64,000 nucleotides of DNA, taken from contig JAZQDM010000028.1 of NCBI GenBank assembly GCA_045546775.1, forward strand, positions 91,191 to 155,190, written 5' to 3'. Positions 26,133 to 35,027 of the stretch are shown here, piece by piece. How positions within the stretch are numbered: position 1 is the first letter of the stretch; each line of letters begins with the position of its first letter. Position numbers and translations under genes: made by a program. The notes beneath the pieces are model-generated. The model was not told where the DNA came from, did not search any database, and saw only the letters and a program-made list of their open reading frames with translations. This DNA is from RGIG3002 sp045546775 (GTDB lineage Bacteria; Bacillota; Clostridia; Lachnospirales; Lachnospiraceae).

Positions 26133-27050
26133 TTGCCGAAAGTTTCCATATGCATTCCGACTTACAACAATTTGGAGCAGGTGAAACACCTGATACAATC
26201 CATAGAAGAACAGACATACAAAGATGTGGAAATCATTATCACTGACGATTCCACAGACAATCAAATTGAAGACTGGATCAAAGAAACGAGTACAAAAGGA
26301 ACCGTGAAGTGTCTGCAACACAGCACATACCAGCACAACGCAAAACCACTCGGTCACATATACAATTGGAACGAGGCGTTGCATTTGGCAAACGGGGAGT
26401 ATATCAAAATCATGTTCAGTGACGATTGGTTTACGTATCCGGATTCGTTGGAACGCTTTGTGCGGATGTTGGATGAAGATACTTCAGCGTCGTTTGCTTT
26501 TTGCGGTAGCATGCAAGTGTCTTCCAAACAATCGTATGCACGTTGTGCAACAGACCTTTTCCTTGAAAAATTTAAGGAAGATTACCGGTATCTTTTTACC
26601 GGGGATGAGGTAGGAGCACCAAGTGCAGTTATTTACCGGGCATGCGACTGTTATTTTGACGAGCGCAGTACGTTTGCATCCGATGTGTTTTTGTTTCTGC
26701 GTATTTTGAAGAAGAACAGTCACTTTGTTTTTACAAAAGACCCGCTTATTTCGATAGGAATCCATGACAATCAGTACACGTGTGATTTTGACGAAAAGGA
26801 TGAAAGAAAATTTAGGGATTATGAGATTTTGTTTGAAGAATATAACTGCAAGGACAACGAAGACTGCAGAAAATTTTTCTTGAAGCAGTATATTTTCCCG
26901 TATAAAAAAGGATTAGATTATGCACTTTCTGTAGGGATTCCAAAGGCGGAATACAAAGAAAGACAAAGGCAGTTGGTGATACAGTATTTGACAAAAGAAT
27001 ACCCCATGGCGATAAAAAATCGTTTAAAAAAGCTTTTTAAAAGACAGTAG
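26133..27050 (+). CDS. Glycosyltransferase family 2
   Basis: A GT-A glycosyltransferase of 305 residues: MPKVSICIPTYNNLEQVKHL at the start, ITDDSTDNQ as first acidic motif, YIKIMFSDDW as the DxD-type site near residue 95. The start is TTG at 26133, fixed by AGGAGAAG at 26121-26128 and by MPKVSICIP beginning exactly there. Donor unknown. Confidence 0.85.
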   Translation: MPKVSICIPTYNNLEQVKHLIQSIEEQTYKDVEIIITDDSTDNQIEDWIKETSTKGTVKCLQHSTYQHNAKPLGHIYNWNEALHLANGEYIKIMFSDDWFTYPDSLERFVRMLDEDTSASFAFCGSMQVSSKQSYARCATDLFLEKFKEDYRYLFTGDEVGAPSAVIYRACDCYFDERSTFASDVFLFLRILKKNSHFVFTKDPLISIGIHDNQYTCDFDEKDERKFRDYEILFEEYNCKDNEDCRKFFLKQYIFPYKKGLDYALSVGIPKAEYKERQRQLVIQYLTKEYPMAIKNRLKKLFKRQ

Positions 27051-27070
27051 TGCAACAGGAGGAACGCAGT

Positions 27071-28945
27071 ATGTGCGGCATTGCAGGTTTTTGCAACCGA
27101 AAGGGCAATTGGCAGGAAGATATTGAAAAAATGAATAAACGCATGTTCCACAGAGGACCGGATGCGGGAGGAACATGGGCAAGTGAAGACATGTCGGTTG
27201 TGTTCGGACACAGACGACTTTCGATTGTGGATTTGTCGGCAAACGGTGCACAGCCGATGACAAGCAAAAGCGGCCGTTTTACCATTTGTTTTAACGGAGA
27301 GATTTACAATTACAAACGCCTTGCGGACAAGCTGCTTGCGGAAAAAAGAGTCACTGCGTTTCGGGGAACGTCTGACACGGAAGTGCTTTTGGAGGCGTTC
27401 GAAAGCTATGGCATAGAAGAAACGATAAAACAGTGCAAAGGGATGTTTGCCATTGCGCTGTTTGATAGAGATACAAAAAAATTATATTTGCTGCGTGACA
27501 GAGTGGGCGAGAAACCACTCTATTACGGTTTTGTAAACGGGGAGTTCGTGTTTGCATCCGATTTGGGAAGTATCCGCGCTCTGCCGGATTTTGCAAATCC
27601 GATTGAAGAAAAGGTGCTAAACGTGTACTTTGTGCATGGGTATATTCCGGCACCCTATTCGATTTACCAAAACATTTACAAGTTGGAGCCGGGATGTATT
27701 TTAGAGATGGAGGCACCTTATCGGGAGCCCAAAATCAGACCTTACTGGTCCATGACAGAAACGGCTGTTTATGGACAGAATCATTTGTTTACCGGTACGG
27801 AAACGGAGGCAGCCGATGAGTTGGAACGCCTTTTGAAGGAGTCCATCAAAGACCAGATGGTGGCAGACGTTCCGGTTGGGGCATTTTTGTCAGCGGGCAT
27901 CGACAGTTCTACAATCGTTGCACTGATGCAATCTTTGAGCGACCGCAAGGTGCGCAGTTTTACGATTGGTATGGATGACAAAGATTTTAACGAAGCGGTG
28001 GCAGCCAAAGACATTGCAAAGCATCTTGGAACAGACCATACCGAGCTTTATATTACAGAAAAAGATGCCAAGGAAGTGATTCCAAATCTGGCCAACATGT
28101 TTGCAGAGCCGTTTGCGGACAGCTCCCAGATTCCGACGTATCTTGTGAGCCGAATGACGAGAGAGCACGTGACGGTATCGCTTTCCGGTGACGGCGGAGA
28201 TGAGCTGTTTTGTGGTTATGGAAGCTATTCTTCTGTGGAACGTGTCTGGAGCAAAATGAAATCCATACCGTATCCGGTAAGAAAATTGGCCAGTGAACTT
28301 ATTATTCGCAACCCGTTTGTGAAAGATAAAGTGCATCAGACAAAAGGAATTTTACTGGGTGCCAAAAACCCGGCGCACCTTTATGAAGTGTCCAATATGG
28401 AGGAGCCGTTAGCACTTCAAGTGAGCAAAAACGATGATTTTTGCAGCTATAAGTACAACGAATATAAATATGGTTCCATTGCGGAACTGAATCATAACAT
28501 CATGTTGATGGATTTGACGATGTATCATCCGGATGACATTCTTGTCAAAGTGGACCGTACAGCGATGGCAGTTTCTTTGGAAACCCGCGTGCCGATGCTT
28601 GACAAAGATGTAGTCGAATTTGCATGGACATTGCCTTTAGAATACAAAAAGAAAGACGGCGTAACCAAAAAAGTGCTCCGTGACGTATTGTATCGTTACG
28701 TGCCGCGGGAATTGATGGAACGCCCCAAAAAAGGCTTTGCGATTCCGATTATGAAATGGCTGAAAGAGCCCGAAATGCGGGCATGGGCGGAGCAGCTTTT
28801 GGACAGAAAGACGATAGAACAACAAGGCATTTTGAATGCAGATGTAGTAGAAAAAATTTGGAAAGATTTTATCGAAAACGATATTTGGCGAATCCAGATA
28901 TGGTATTTGCTCATGTTCCAGGAATGGATGATTAGAGAACGATAA
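27071..28945 (+). CDS. asnB: Asparagine synthase (glutamine-hydrolysing)-like amidotransferase, copy 2
   Basis: Second AsnB-like protein in the window, 624 residues, similar in length to the first but clearly diverged. It starts MCGIAGF (Cys2 nucleophile) at ATG 27071 behind a perfect AGGAGG; the longer frame from 27050 would bury the essential cysteine. MFHRGPDAGG follows. The synthase domain has LSAGIDSS near residue 272, where copy 1 has SGGYDSS, then EPFADSSQIP and LSGDGGDELFCGY. Two copies inside one glycan operon suggest two different amidation targets rather than asparagine supply. It is flanked by a GT2 and a GT11-like gene. Confidence 0.85.
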   Translation: MCGIAGFCNRKGNWQEDIEKMNKRMFHRGPDAGGTWASEDMSVVFGHRRLSIVDLSANGAQPMTSKSGRFTICFNGEIYNYKRLADKLLAEKRVTAFRGTSDTEVLLEAFESYGIEETIKQCKGMFAIALFDRDTKKLYLLRDRVGEKPLYYGFVNGEFVFASDLGSIRALPDFANPIEEKVLNVYFVHGYIPAPYSIYQNIYKLEPGCILEMEAPYREPKIRPYWSMTETAVYGQNHLFTGTETEAADELERLLKESIKDQMVADVPVGAFLSAGIDSSTIVALMQSLSDRKVRSFTIGMDDKDFNEAVAAKDIAKHLGTDHTELYITEKDAKEVIPNLANMFAEPFADSSQIPTYLVSRMTREHVTVSLSGDGGDELFCGYGSYSSVERVWSKMKSIPYPVRKLASELIIRNPFVKDKVHQTKGILLGAKNPAHLYEVSNMEEPLALQVSKNDDFCSYKYNEYKYGSIAELNHNIMLMDLTMYHPDDILVKVDRTAMAVSLETRVPMLDKDVVEFAWTLPLEYKKKDGVTKKVLRDVLYRYVPRELMERPKKGFAIPIMKWLKEPEMRAWAEQLLDRKTIEQQGILNADVVEKIWKDFIENDIWRIQIWYLLMFQEWMIRER

Positions 28946-28955
28946 GGAAAAAAAG

Positions 28956-29978
28956 ATGGTAGGAACAGAATTTTTAAAGGGTCAGGGGCTTGGCAATCAA
29001 TTGTTTTGTTACATCACAGCCCGGTGTATCGCGAAAAAAAACGGATACTCCTTTGGAACGGCAGGTTTGCATAATTTCGGCTACAATATCCACAGCCAAA
29101 AAGGGATGTATTTTATGGATTTGGAGCTAGGAGAACAGATTGAGGATGTGACACCGTACAAGCATTACGACGAAAAAGAAACGCGTATTTTTCTCAAAAA
29201 TTCTCCCCATGATATGTTGCACGGCTGTTATATTGCCGGAACAGATGAGGAGATGATGCATGTGGAAGACGACACGCTTCTTTACGGAAACATGCAAGCA
29301 GAGGATTATTTCAGGGAATACAAAGAAGACATCAAAGAATGGCTGAAAGTAAAAGAAGAATACGATATCAAAGACTGTTATAAAGAAAACCTTTGTGTCA
29401 TCAACGTGCGTGGCGGAGAATACGAGTCCAGTACAGAACTGTTTCTTCGCAGAAAATATTGGTTGGATGCCATGAAGCAGATGAAGAAAGTGCGTGCCGA
29501 TATGGAGTTTATTATTGTGACAGACGACGTGCGTGCGGCACAGAAAATTTTGCCCGGTATCAAAGCGATGCACGGGAGTCTTCATGAAGATTATTGCCGC
29601 ATTAAAAATGCAAAATATTTGATTTTGTCAAACTCATCTTTTGCATATTTTCCGGCATTTACAAGCGAGACGTTGGAATATGCGATTGCGCCGAAATATT
29701 GGGCAAGACACAACGTTTCTGACGGTTACTGGGCTTCCGAACAAAACATTTACGACGAGTTTGTTTACATGGACAAAAAAGGGAAATTATTTACCCCGCA
29801 GGAATGCCGCGAAGAACTCGAGCAATACAAAAAGAAACCGATTAAGAGTGGTAAAAAGGCAAAAGAGGGGTCTTTTGTTATCAAATATCTGACGGTTCGT
29901 GCGAGAGTTATTTATTATGCAAGAAAAATTAAAATGAAGCTGTTGCATTACATGCATATGGACAGAGTGAAAGTATAA
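28956..29978 (+). CDS. GT11-like glycosyltransferase, variant active-site motif
   Basis: A 340-residue protein related to GT11 fucosyltransferases. KGQGLGNQLFCYITARCIAK matches the GNQ loop. The motif that is normally HxRxxD reads VINVRGGEY near residue 149, so Asn stands where His is usual, and LSNSSFAYFPAF corresponds to the later NS(T/S)F motif. The pattern recurs in a GT11-like subgroup of Firmicutes glycan loci, so the donor may not be GDP-fucose. The C-terminal 60 residues are very basic and may dock on the membrane. It lies just after asnB copy 2 and before a GT17 gene. Confidence 0.72.
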   Translation: MVGTEFLKGQGLGNQLFCYITARCIAKKNGYSFGTAGLHNFGYNIHSQKGMYFMDLELGEQIEDVTPYKHYDEKETRIFLKNSPHDMLHGCYIAGTDEEMMHVEDDTLLYGNMQAEDYFREYKEDIKEWLKVKEEYDIKDCYKENLCVINVRGGEYESSTELFLRRKYWLDAMKQMKKVRADMEFIIVTDDVRAAQKILPGIKAMHGSLHEDYCRIKNAKYLILSNSSFAYFPAFTSETLEYAIAPKYWARHNVSDGYWASEQNIYDEFVYMDKKGKLFTPQECREELEQYKKKPIKSGKKAKEGSFVIKYLTVRARVIYYARKIKMKLLHYMHMDRVKV

Positions 29979-29989
29979 AGGTAGATAAG

Positions 29990-30928
29990 ATGATATACGA
30001 TTGTTTTCAGTTTTTTAATGAATTGGATATTCTCAAATTAAGAATGCAGGTGCTTTCGCCGATCGTGGATAAGTTTGTTATCAGCGAAGCGACAGAAACG
30101 TTTTCCGGGTTAAAGAAACCGCTTTACTACGAAGAGAATAAAGAGATGTTTGCAGAGTTTGCAGATAAAATTATTCATGTGGTGGTGGAAGATACGCCGG
30201 AAGGTTTCACACATGACCGGGACACCTTTCAAAAAAATGCAGTAGGCCGAGGATTAAAAGATTGCAAAGATGACGATATTGTCATTTTTAGCGATTTGGA
30301 TGAGATTCCAAACCCGGAAAAAATCAAGGAAATATTGAACGATTTTCAAGATGATAAAATTTATCATTTTGCGCAGAGAATGTTTTATTGTTATTTGAAC
30401 ATGGAAGAAGTATCAGGAAATTTGTTGTCTTATGCGGGCGAGTTTGAAGGTGTGGAGCGTAAAAAATGGATCGGCTCCAAAATGTGCCGTTATAAGCTCA
30501 TTCGTGAAAACGGATTTCAACTTGGTGAGTTGCGGTTTCCGGAACGCAAAGAAATTGGTATCCGCGTAGAAGACGGTGGGTGGCATTTTGGCTATATGGG
30601 CGGTCATGGAGAAAGCGACGTGAAAAAGCGTGTTGCCCAAAAAGTAAAATCCGCAGCCCATCAGGAATACAACAGCCGTTCGGTGCTGGCGGAAGTAGAA
30701 GACAAAATCAAAGACGGCAAGGATATTTTTGACCGTCAGGCACAATTTGTGAGAGTGGAAATTGATGAGAGCTTTCCGGCTTATCTGAGAGAACACAAAG
30801 AAGATTATGCGCATTTTATTTTGCAGGAAGAGACAGAACGCGAGAAAAAGCACCGTCATTTTCAGGCAAAAGTGCGAAAACTTATTAGAAAATGCGGACG
30901 AGGCGTAAAGAAAATTTTAGGAAGATAG
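29990..30928 (+). CDS. Glycosyltransferase family 17 protein
   Basis: A GT17 (beta-1,4-N-acetylglucosaminyltransferase-related) enzyme of 312 residues. The N-terminus IYDCFQFFNELDILKLRMQV is the family start; FVISEATETFSGLKKPL and IVIFSDLDEIPNP (acidic DLDE, near residue 103) follow, with GGWHFGYMGG near residue 200. Eukaryotic GT17 (MGAT3) adds bisecting GlcNAc; bacterial members occur in capsule loci with unproven donors. The C-terminus is basic. Start ATG 29990, 11 bases after the previous stop. Confidence 0.87.
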   Translation: MIYDCFQFFNELDILKLRMQVLSPIVDKFVISEATETFSGLKKPLYYEENKEMFAEFADKIIHVVVEDTPEGFTHDRDTFQKNAVGRGLKDCKDDDIVIFSDLDEIPNPEKIKEILNDFQDDKIYHFAQRMFYCYLNMEEVSGNLLSYAGEFEGVERKKWIGSKMCRYKLIRENGFQLGELRFPERKEIGIRVEDGGWHFGYMGGHGESDVKKRVAQKVKSAAHQEYNSRSVLAEVEDKIKDGKDIFDRQAQFVRVEIDESFPAYLREHKEDYAHFILQEETEREKKHRHFQAKVRKLIRKCGRGVKKILGR

Positions 30929-30941
30929 ATGAGGGTTAGGT

Positions 30942-32420
30942 ATGACATTTAATTCCTACATATTCATACTGTTTTTTCTGCCACTCGCGGTAGTAGGATA
31001 CTTTCTGTTAAATCGGACCGGCAAAATCAAATACGGGCTTTTGTGGCTTGTGGCGATGTCTTGCTGGTTTTACGGAATGTTCAGTATCGAATATTTGTTG
31101 TTGTTTATGTTAAATATCGGAGTCACCCATTTTGTAGTATGCAGTATGCAAAAAACAGACAGTGCAAAACAAAAAAAGATGCTGTTTCTTTTTGCGATCG
31201 TGTTTCATATCGGGTTGCTTCTTTTTTACAAATACACCAATTTTTTCCTGTTAAACATTGCGCGGATAACCGGTGGCGATATGACATTTTTGAACATTGC
31301 ATTACCGGTAGGTATCAGTTTTTACACGTTTCGTCAATTGGCGTATGTGATTGACTGTTACAGGGGTGATACAGCCCCATACCCGTTTTTGGAGTATGCG
31401 TCATATGCCTTGTTTTTCCCGCTTTTGATTCAGGGACCGATTGCACGACATGAGGAAGTGATTCCCCAGTTTCGTGACAAGGAAAAAAAGGCAATAAATT
31501 ATGAAAATATGAGCAAAGGTGTGTATGCTTTTGCACTTGGTCTTGCCAAAAAAGTGCTGCTTGCGGATACGCTTGCACCCATTGTTGCAAAAGGTTTTGA
31601 AGATGCGTACTTTTTTGATACCACCAATTTATTGCTTGTAGTTCTTTGCTACACGTTCCAAATTTATTTTGATTTCAGTGGTTATTGTGACATGGCCTAC
31701 GGCATTGGAAAAATGTTTAATTTGGAGTTGCCGATTAACTTTAATTCCCCGTACAAAGCAGTTTCCATTTCAGATTTTTGGGACCGATGGCACATGACGC
31801 TGACCCGCTTTTTTACAAAATATATTTATTTTTCTTTAGGCGGAAACCGCAAAGGTAAGCTGAGAACATATGTAAATATTATGATTGTTTTTCTTGTCAG
31901 TGGTTTTTGGCATGGTGCAAACTGGACGTTTGTTTTGTGGGGCGCATTAAACGGACTCATTATGTGTCTGGAACGAGCAGGAAAAAAATGGATTGAAAAA
32001 ATACCGGATATAATCCGCAGGGCGGTAACCTTCGTCGTAGTCACTCTTTTGTGGAGTTTGTTCCGGGCAGATTTTGTACAGGTAGAGTGGTTCATTTTGA
32101 AAAAGCTCGGTGCCGGTCAATTTGGGGCAGTAAGCCAACATTTTACACAATACTTTAATGAATTGACGGAAATGCGTTTTTTAAGCCGCTTTGGTATGCA
32201 GGGACTTTTGGAAAGATTCCCGGCGATGCCAATTTTTGTATTGTTGGCTCTTTGCTTTGTCATCGTATTCTTTTGCAAAAATACGAAAGAAAAGACAGAG
32301 CAGTTTTGCTTTGAACAGGGGAAAAAATACGTTGGAAAGATGTTGTTTGCAGTGGTATTGCTGACATGGAGTATTTTGTCCCTGTCCAATATCAGTGAGT
32401 TTATTTATTTTAATTTTTAG
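30942..32420 (+). CDS. MBOAT family polysaccharide O-acyltransferase, copy 1
   Basis: An AlgI/DltB-like membrane-bound O-acyltransferase (492 residues). It begins with FNSYIFILFFLPLAVVGY, then has many helices, FWDRWHMTLTRFF and LGGNRKG in the middle, and GFWHGANWTFVLWG with the active-site histidine. It passes acetyl groups from cytosolic acetyl-CoA across the membrane to an SGNH partner that acetylates the extracellular glycan. The partner follows directly at 32450. This is the first of three MBOAT/SGNH sets in the window. Confidence 0.92.
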   Translation: MTFNSYIFILFFLPLAVVGYFLLNRTGKIKYGLLWLVAMSCWFYGMFSIEYLLLFMLNIGVTHFVVCSMQKTDSAKQKKMLFLFAIVFHIGLLLFYKYTNFFLLNIARITGGDMTFLNIALPVGISFYTFRQLAYVIDCYRGDTAPYPFLEYASYALFFPLLIQGPIARHEEVIPQFRDKEKKAINYENMSKGVYAFALGLAKKVLLADTLAPIVAKGFEDAYFFDTTNLLLVVLCYTFQIYFDFSGYCDMAYGIGKMFNLELPINFNSPYKAVSISDFWDRWHMTLTRFFTKYIYFSLGGNRKGKLRTYVNIMIVFLVSGFWHGANWTFVLWGALNGLIMCLERAGKKWIEKIPDIIRRAVTFVVVTLLWSLFRADFVQVEWFILKKLGAGQFGAVSQHFTQYFNELTEMRFLSRFGMQGLLERFPAMPIFVLLALCFVIVFFCKNTKEKTEQFCFEQGKKYVGKMLFAVVLLTWSILSLSNISEFIYFNF

Positions 32421-32449
32421 ATTAAAAGAAGCGAAAGGCGTTCATTTTC

Positions 32450-33529
32450 ATGAAAGAACAAAACGCAAAAAAATGGTTTCGTTCCTTTTTGTTGTTGCAG
32501 GTTAGTGTATTGCTTCTCCTTGTGGGAGCTGTGATTTTGATTGATCCGTATTTCCATTATCACAAACCGATTCCGGGAATTTCATATCGCTTGTATGAAG
32601 AACGTTATATTAACGACGGAATTTCCAGAAATTTTGAATTTGATGCAATGATAACCGGAACGAGTATGACTCAAAATTTCAAAACGTCGGAGTTTGATGC
32701 GCTTTTCGGAGTACAGTCTGTAAAAGAGCCGTTTTCCGGTGCCGGTTTTATGGAACTTTCTCAAAATCTGGACCGGACACTTACGCGTAATGAAGCGTGT
32801 AAGACGGTTTTGCTGTGTCTGGACTACAATGGATTGAACCGGGAATATGACTGGACACAGTATGAAGATTATCCGGAATATTTGTACGACAACAATCCCT
32901 TCAACGATGTGTCGTATGTATTAAACAAATCCATTTTGTACCGGGGATGTTTCAGCAATTTGTATCAGACACTTGCAGGAGAAGAGAGCACGAGTTTTGA
33001 TGCGTATTCCGCATGGACGTCACCGACCGGATTTGCGCAGGTTATGCAGACGTATACGAGGGCAGAGCAGAAAGCGGATTCGTACGGTTCACTGGATGAA
33101 CAAGGAATCGCCCGCGTGAAAAAGAATATAGACGAAAATATTATAGCGGTTGTCGAAAAGTATCCGGATACAACGTTTTATTTGTTTTATCCGCCATACA
33201 GTATATTGTATTGGGATTCTGTTTATATGGACGGCACGTTGGAATGGCAGTTGGAGGCGGAAGCGCTGACAACCGATATGTTGCTTGCGCATGATAACGT
33301 GCGCCTGTTTAGTTTTTTTGAAAATACACAATTGATTTGTGACCTTGACAATTACCGGGATAAAGAACACTATATAGAAGATGTAAATTCTTACATTTTG
33401 GAACAAATTCATCAAGGTAATTTTGAGATTACAGAACAAAACAAAGAAGAGCATATGATGTTTATGAGAGAGTTTTACACCGATTTCGACTATGAAACAT
33501 TTTTTGCAGAGCAGCTTCAGGCAAATTAG
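32450..33529 (+). CDS. Membrane-anchored SGNH-type acetyltransferase partner of MBOAT 1
   Basis: A 359-residue protein with one N-terminal membrane anchor (about residues 11-32) and an extracellular domain. MITGTSMTQNF near residue 66 gives the nucleophile serine in the GxS position of SGNH enzymes; RDKEHY near residue 303 gives a DxxH pair close to the C-terminus, completing a Ser-Asp-His set. It is 29 bases behind the MBOAT gene, the standard layout for extracellular O-acetylation (as AlgI with AlgJ/AlgX). The acceptor glycan is unknown. A hydrolase role is less likely given the MBOAT neighbour. Confidence 0.75.
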   Translation: MKEQNAKKWFRSFLLLQVSVLLLLVGAVILIDPYFHYHKPIPGISYRLYEERYINDGISRNFEFDAMITGTSMTQNFKTSEFDALFGVQSVKEPFSGAGFMELSQNLDRTLTRNEACKTVLLCLDYNGLNREYDWTQYEDYPEYLYDNNPFNDVSYVLNKSILYRGCFSNLYQTLAGEESTSFDAYSAWTSPTGFAQVMQTYTRAEQKADSYGSLDEQGIARVKKNIDENIIAVVEKYPDTTFYLFYPPYSILYWDSVYMDGTLEWQLEAEALTTDMLLAHDNVRLFSFFENTQLICDLDNYRDKEHYIEDVNSYILEQIHQGNFEITEQNKEEHMMFMREFYTDFDYETFFAEQLQAN

Positions 33530-33576
33530 AGAAATGAAAAAGCGCGCAAAAAAATGGTGGAAACAGAGGTAGATGC

Positions 33577-34986
33577 ATGGAAACAAGTTTTTGGAAAAAA
33601 CAGGAAAAGAAAATTTTTTGGTTCACGGTCATATGTGCGTTTGGAGCAATTGCGATCTTTAATTTCCTGACGCCGCTTATGTCAGATGATTACAGTTATT
33701 CGGTAGCTGTTCGCGGCGTGCAGTCGTTTGGAGATTTGGTGTTAAATGAATATCATCAGTATATGACGTGGACGGGAAGAAGCGTGAACCATTTTATTTT
33801 AAAGGCGTTTTTGCTTGGAGATAAATGGTTTTTCAGCCTTTTGAACAGCATTGTTTTCGTGGTACTGACATTGTTGATTTATTACAATATCGAAGGCAGA
33901 GGACGTTACAATACGCCGCTTTATATTTTGGTAAACCTGTTTGTTTGGCTGTTTGCAGTGGAATTTGGCGAGACGGTATTGTGGGAAACAGGTGCCTGCA
34001 ATTATTTGTGGGGAACGACAAACATTCTCATTGCGGTATCGTTGTATAAATATGTCTGCAGCAAGCGTGATACGTTGAAACATCCGGTGGGATGGGCACT
34101 TCTTCTTTTTGTTACCGGCGTGATAGGTGGCTGGTGCAATGAAAACACATCAGGCGGCGGTATTCTGCTTGTGCTCGGTACATTTTTGACTGTCTGGCTG
34201 ACCGATAAAAAGAAAAAGGGTAATCAGAAAAAAGAAGGAAAAATAGAAAATAAAGCAAAGTATATCTTGTCAAAGTTGTGGCTGTTTGCAACACCGATTG
34301 GTATGCTTGTAGGCTTTGCGTTTATGATTTTGGCGCCCGGTAATCGCAATCGCTCACAGTGGGCAATGGACAATTATGGCGGAATTACAAAATATATTTC
34401 ACGCGCATACAAAATCACGCTGTCTATCGAAGACAATTTTATGATACTGCTGCTTATTTTCCTTGCGCTTTTTATTATTGCAAGAACGCAGAAGGTTAAA
34501 TGGAAAGAGTTGGCAGGAAGCCTGTTTTATTTGTTTGTATTTGTTGCTACGTGCTACGCACTTGTTATGGCGCCTACGCCGATGAACCGCGCCTATTTTG
34601 GAGCAGGAATTTTCCTCATTATGGCAGTGCTTCAATGTTTTGTGAAAGTACAGGAAAACGAAACGCTTATATGCGCCGGCAAAAAAATATTTATATGGGG
34701 TATGTTTTTGCATATGGCGTTTGTGTATGTGGATAGCGTTGTCAACGTTGCTAGAATTTACCGCGACTTTGATAATCGTCATGAATACATTTTGGCACAA
34801 AAACAAGCCGGCGTAACCAATATCACGGTTCCGCTTTTGCATGAAGGTTTTGAGACAAAATACAGTTTTGGATATAATACAGATTTTGGCGAAGATGCCG
34901 GATACTGGATTAACATATTGGCAAGTGAGTATTATGGCGTGGAATCCATAAGCTGTGTGCCGATGGAAGAGTGGACAATATACTAG
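33577..34986 (+). CDS. DUF6056-like polytopic membrane protein, possible GT-C glycosyltransferase
   Basis: A 469-residue protein with about ten membrane helices that resembles the DUF6056 family. After the first helix comes TPLMSDDYSYSVAV (acidic pair near residue 37), then YMTWTGRSVNH, the W-x-GR motif typical of this family, and NENTSGGG near residue 190. An acidic pair in the first outer loop is also the metal site of GT-C enzymes, so it may transfer a sugar from a polyprenyl-phosphate donor on the outer face. That function is inferred. AGAGG lies upstream of ATG 33577. Confidence 0.65.
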   Translation: METSFWKKQEKKIFWFTVICAFGAIAIFNFLTPLMSDDYSYSVAVRGVQSFGDLVLNEYHQYMTWTGRSVNHFILKAFLLGDKWFFSLLNSIVFVVLTLLIYYNIEGRGRYNTPLYILVNLFVWLFAVEFGETVLWETGACNYLWGTTNILIAVSLYKYVCSKRDTLKHPVGWALLLFVTGVIGGWCNENTSGGGILLVLGTFLTVWLTDKKKKGNQKKEGKIENKAKYILSKLWLFATPIGMLVGFAFMILAPGNRNRSQWAMDNYGGITKYISRAYKITLSIEDNFMILLLIFLALFIIARTQKVKWKELAGSLFYLFVFVATCYALVMAPTPMNRAYFGAGIFLIMAVLQCFVKVQENETLICAGKKIFIWGMFLHMAFVYVDSVVNVARIYRDFDNRHEYILAQKQAGVTNITVPLLHEGFETKYSFGYNTDFGEDAGYWINILASEYYGVESISCVPMEEWTIY

Positions 34987-35027
34987 CGTAGTGTAGACTG
35001 GCGTAAGCACGCGGAAAGTCGATATGG

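Noticed and set aside
27050..27070. Earlier in-frame start for the second AsnB-like gene.
   Set aside because: AsnB-type glutaminases need cysteine at position 2; ATG 27071 behind AGGAGG gives MCGI directly.
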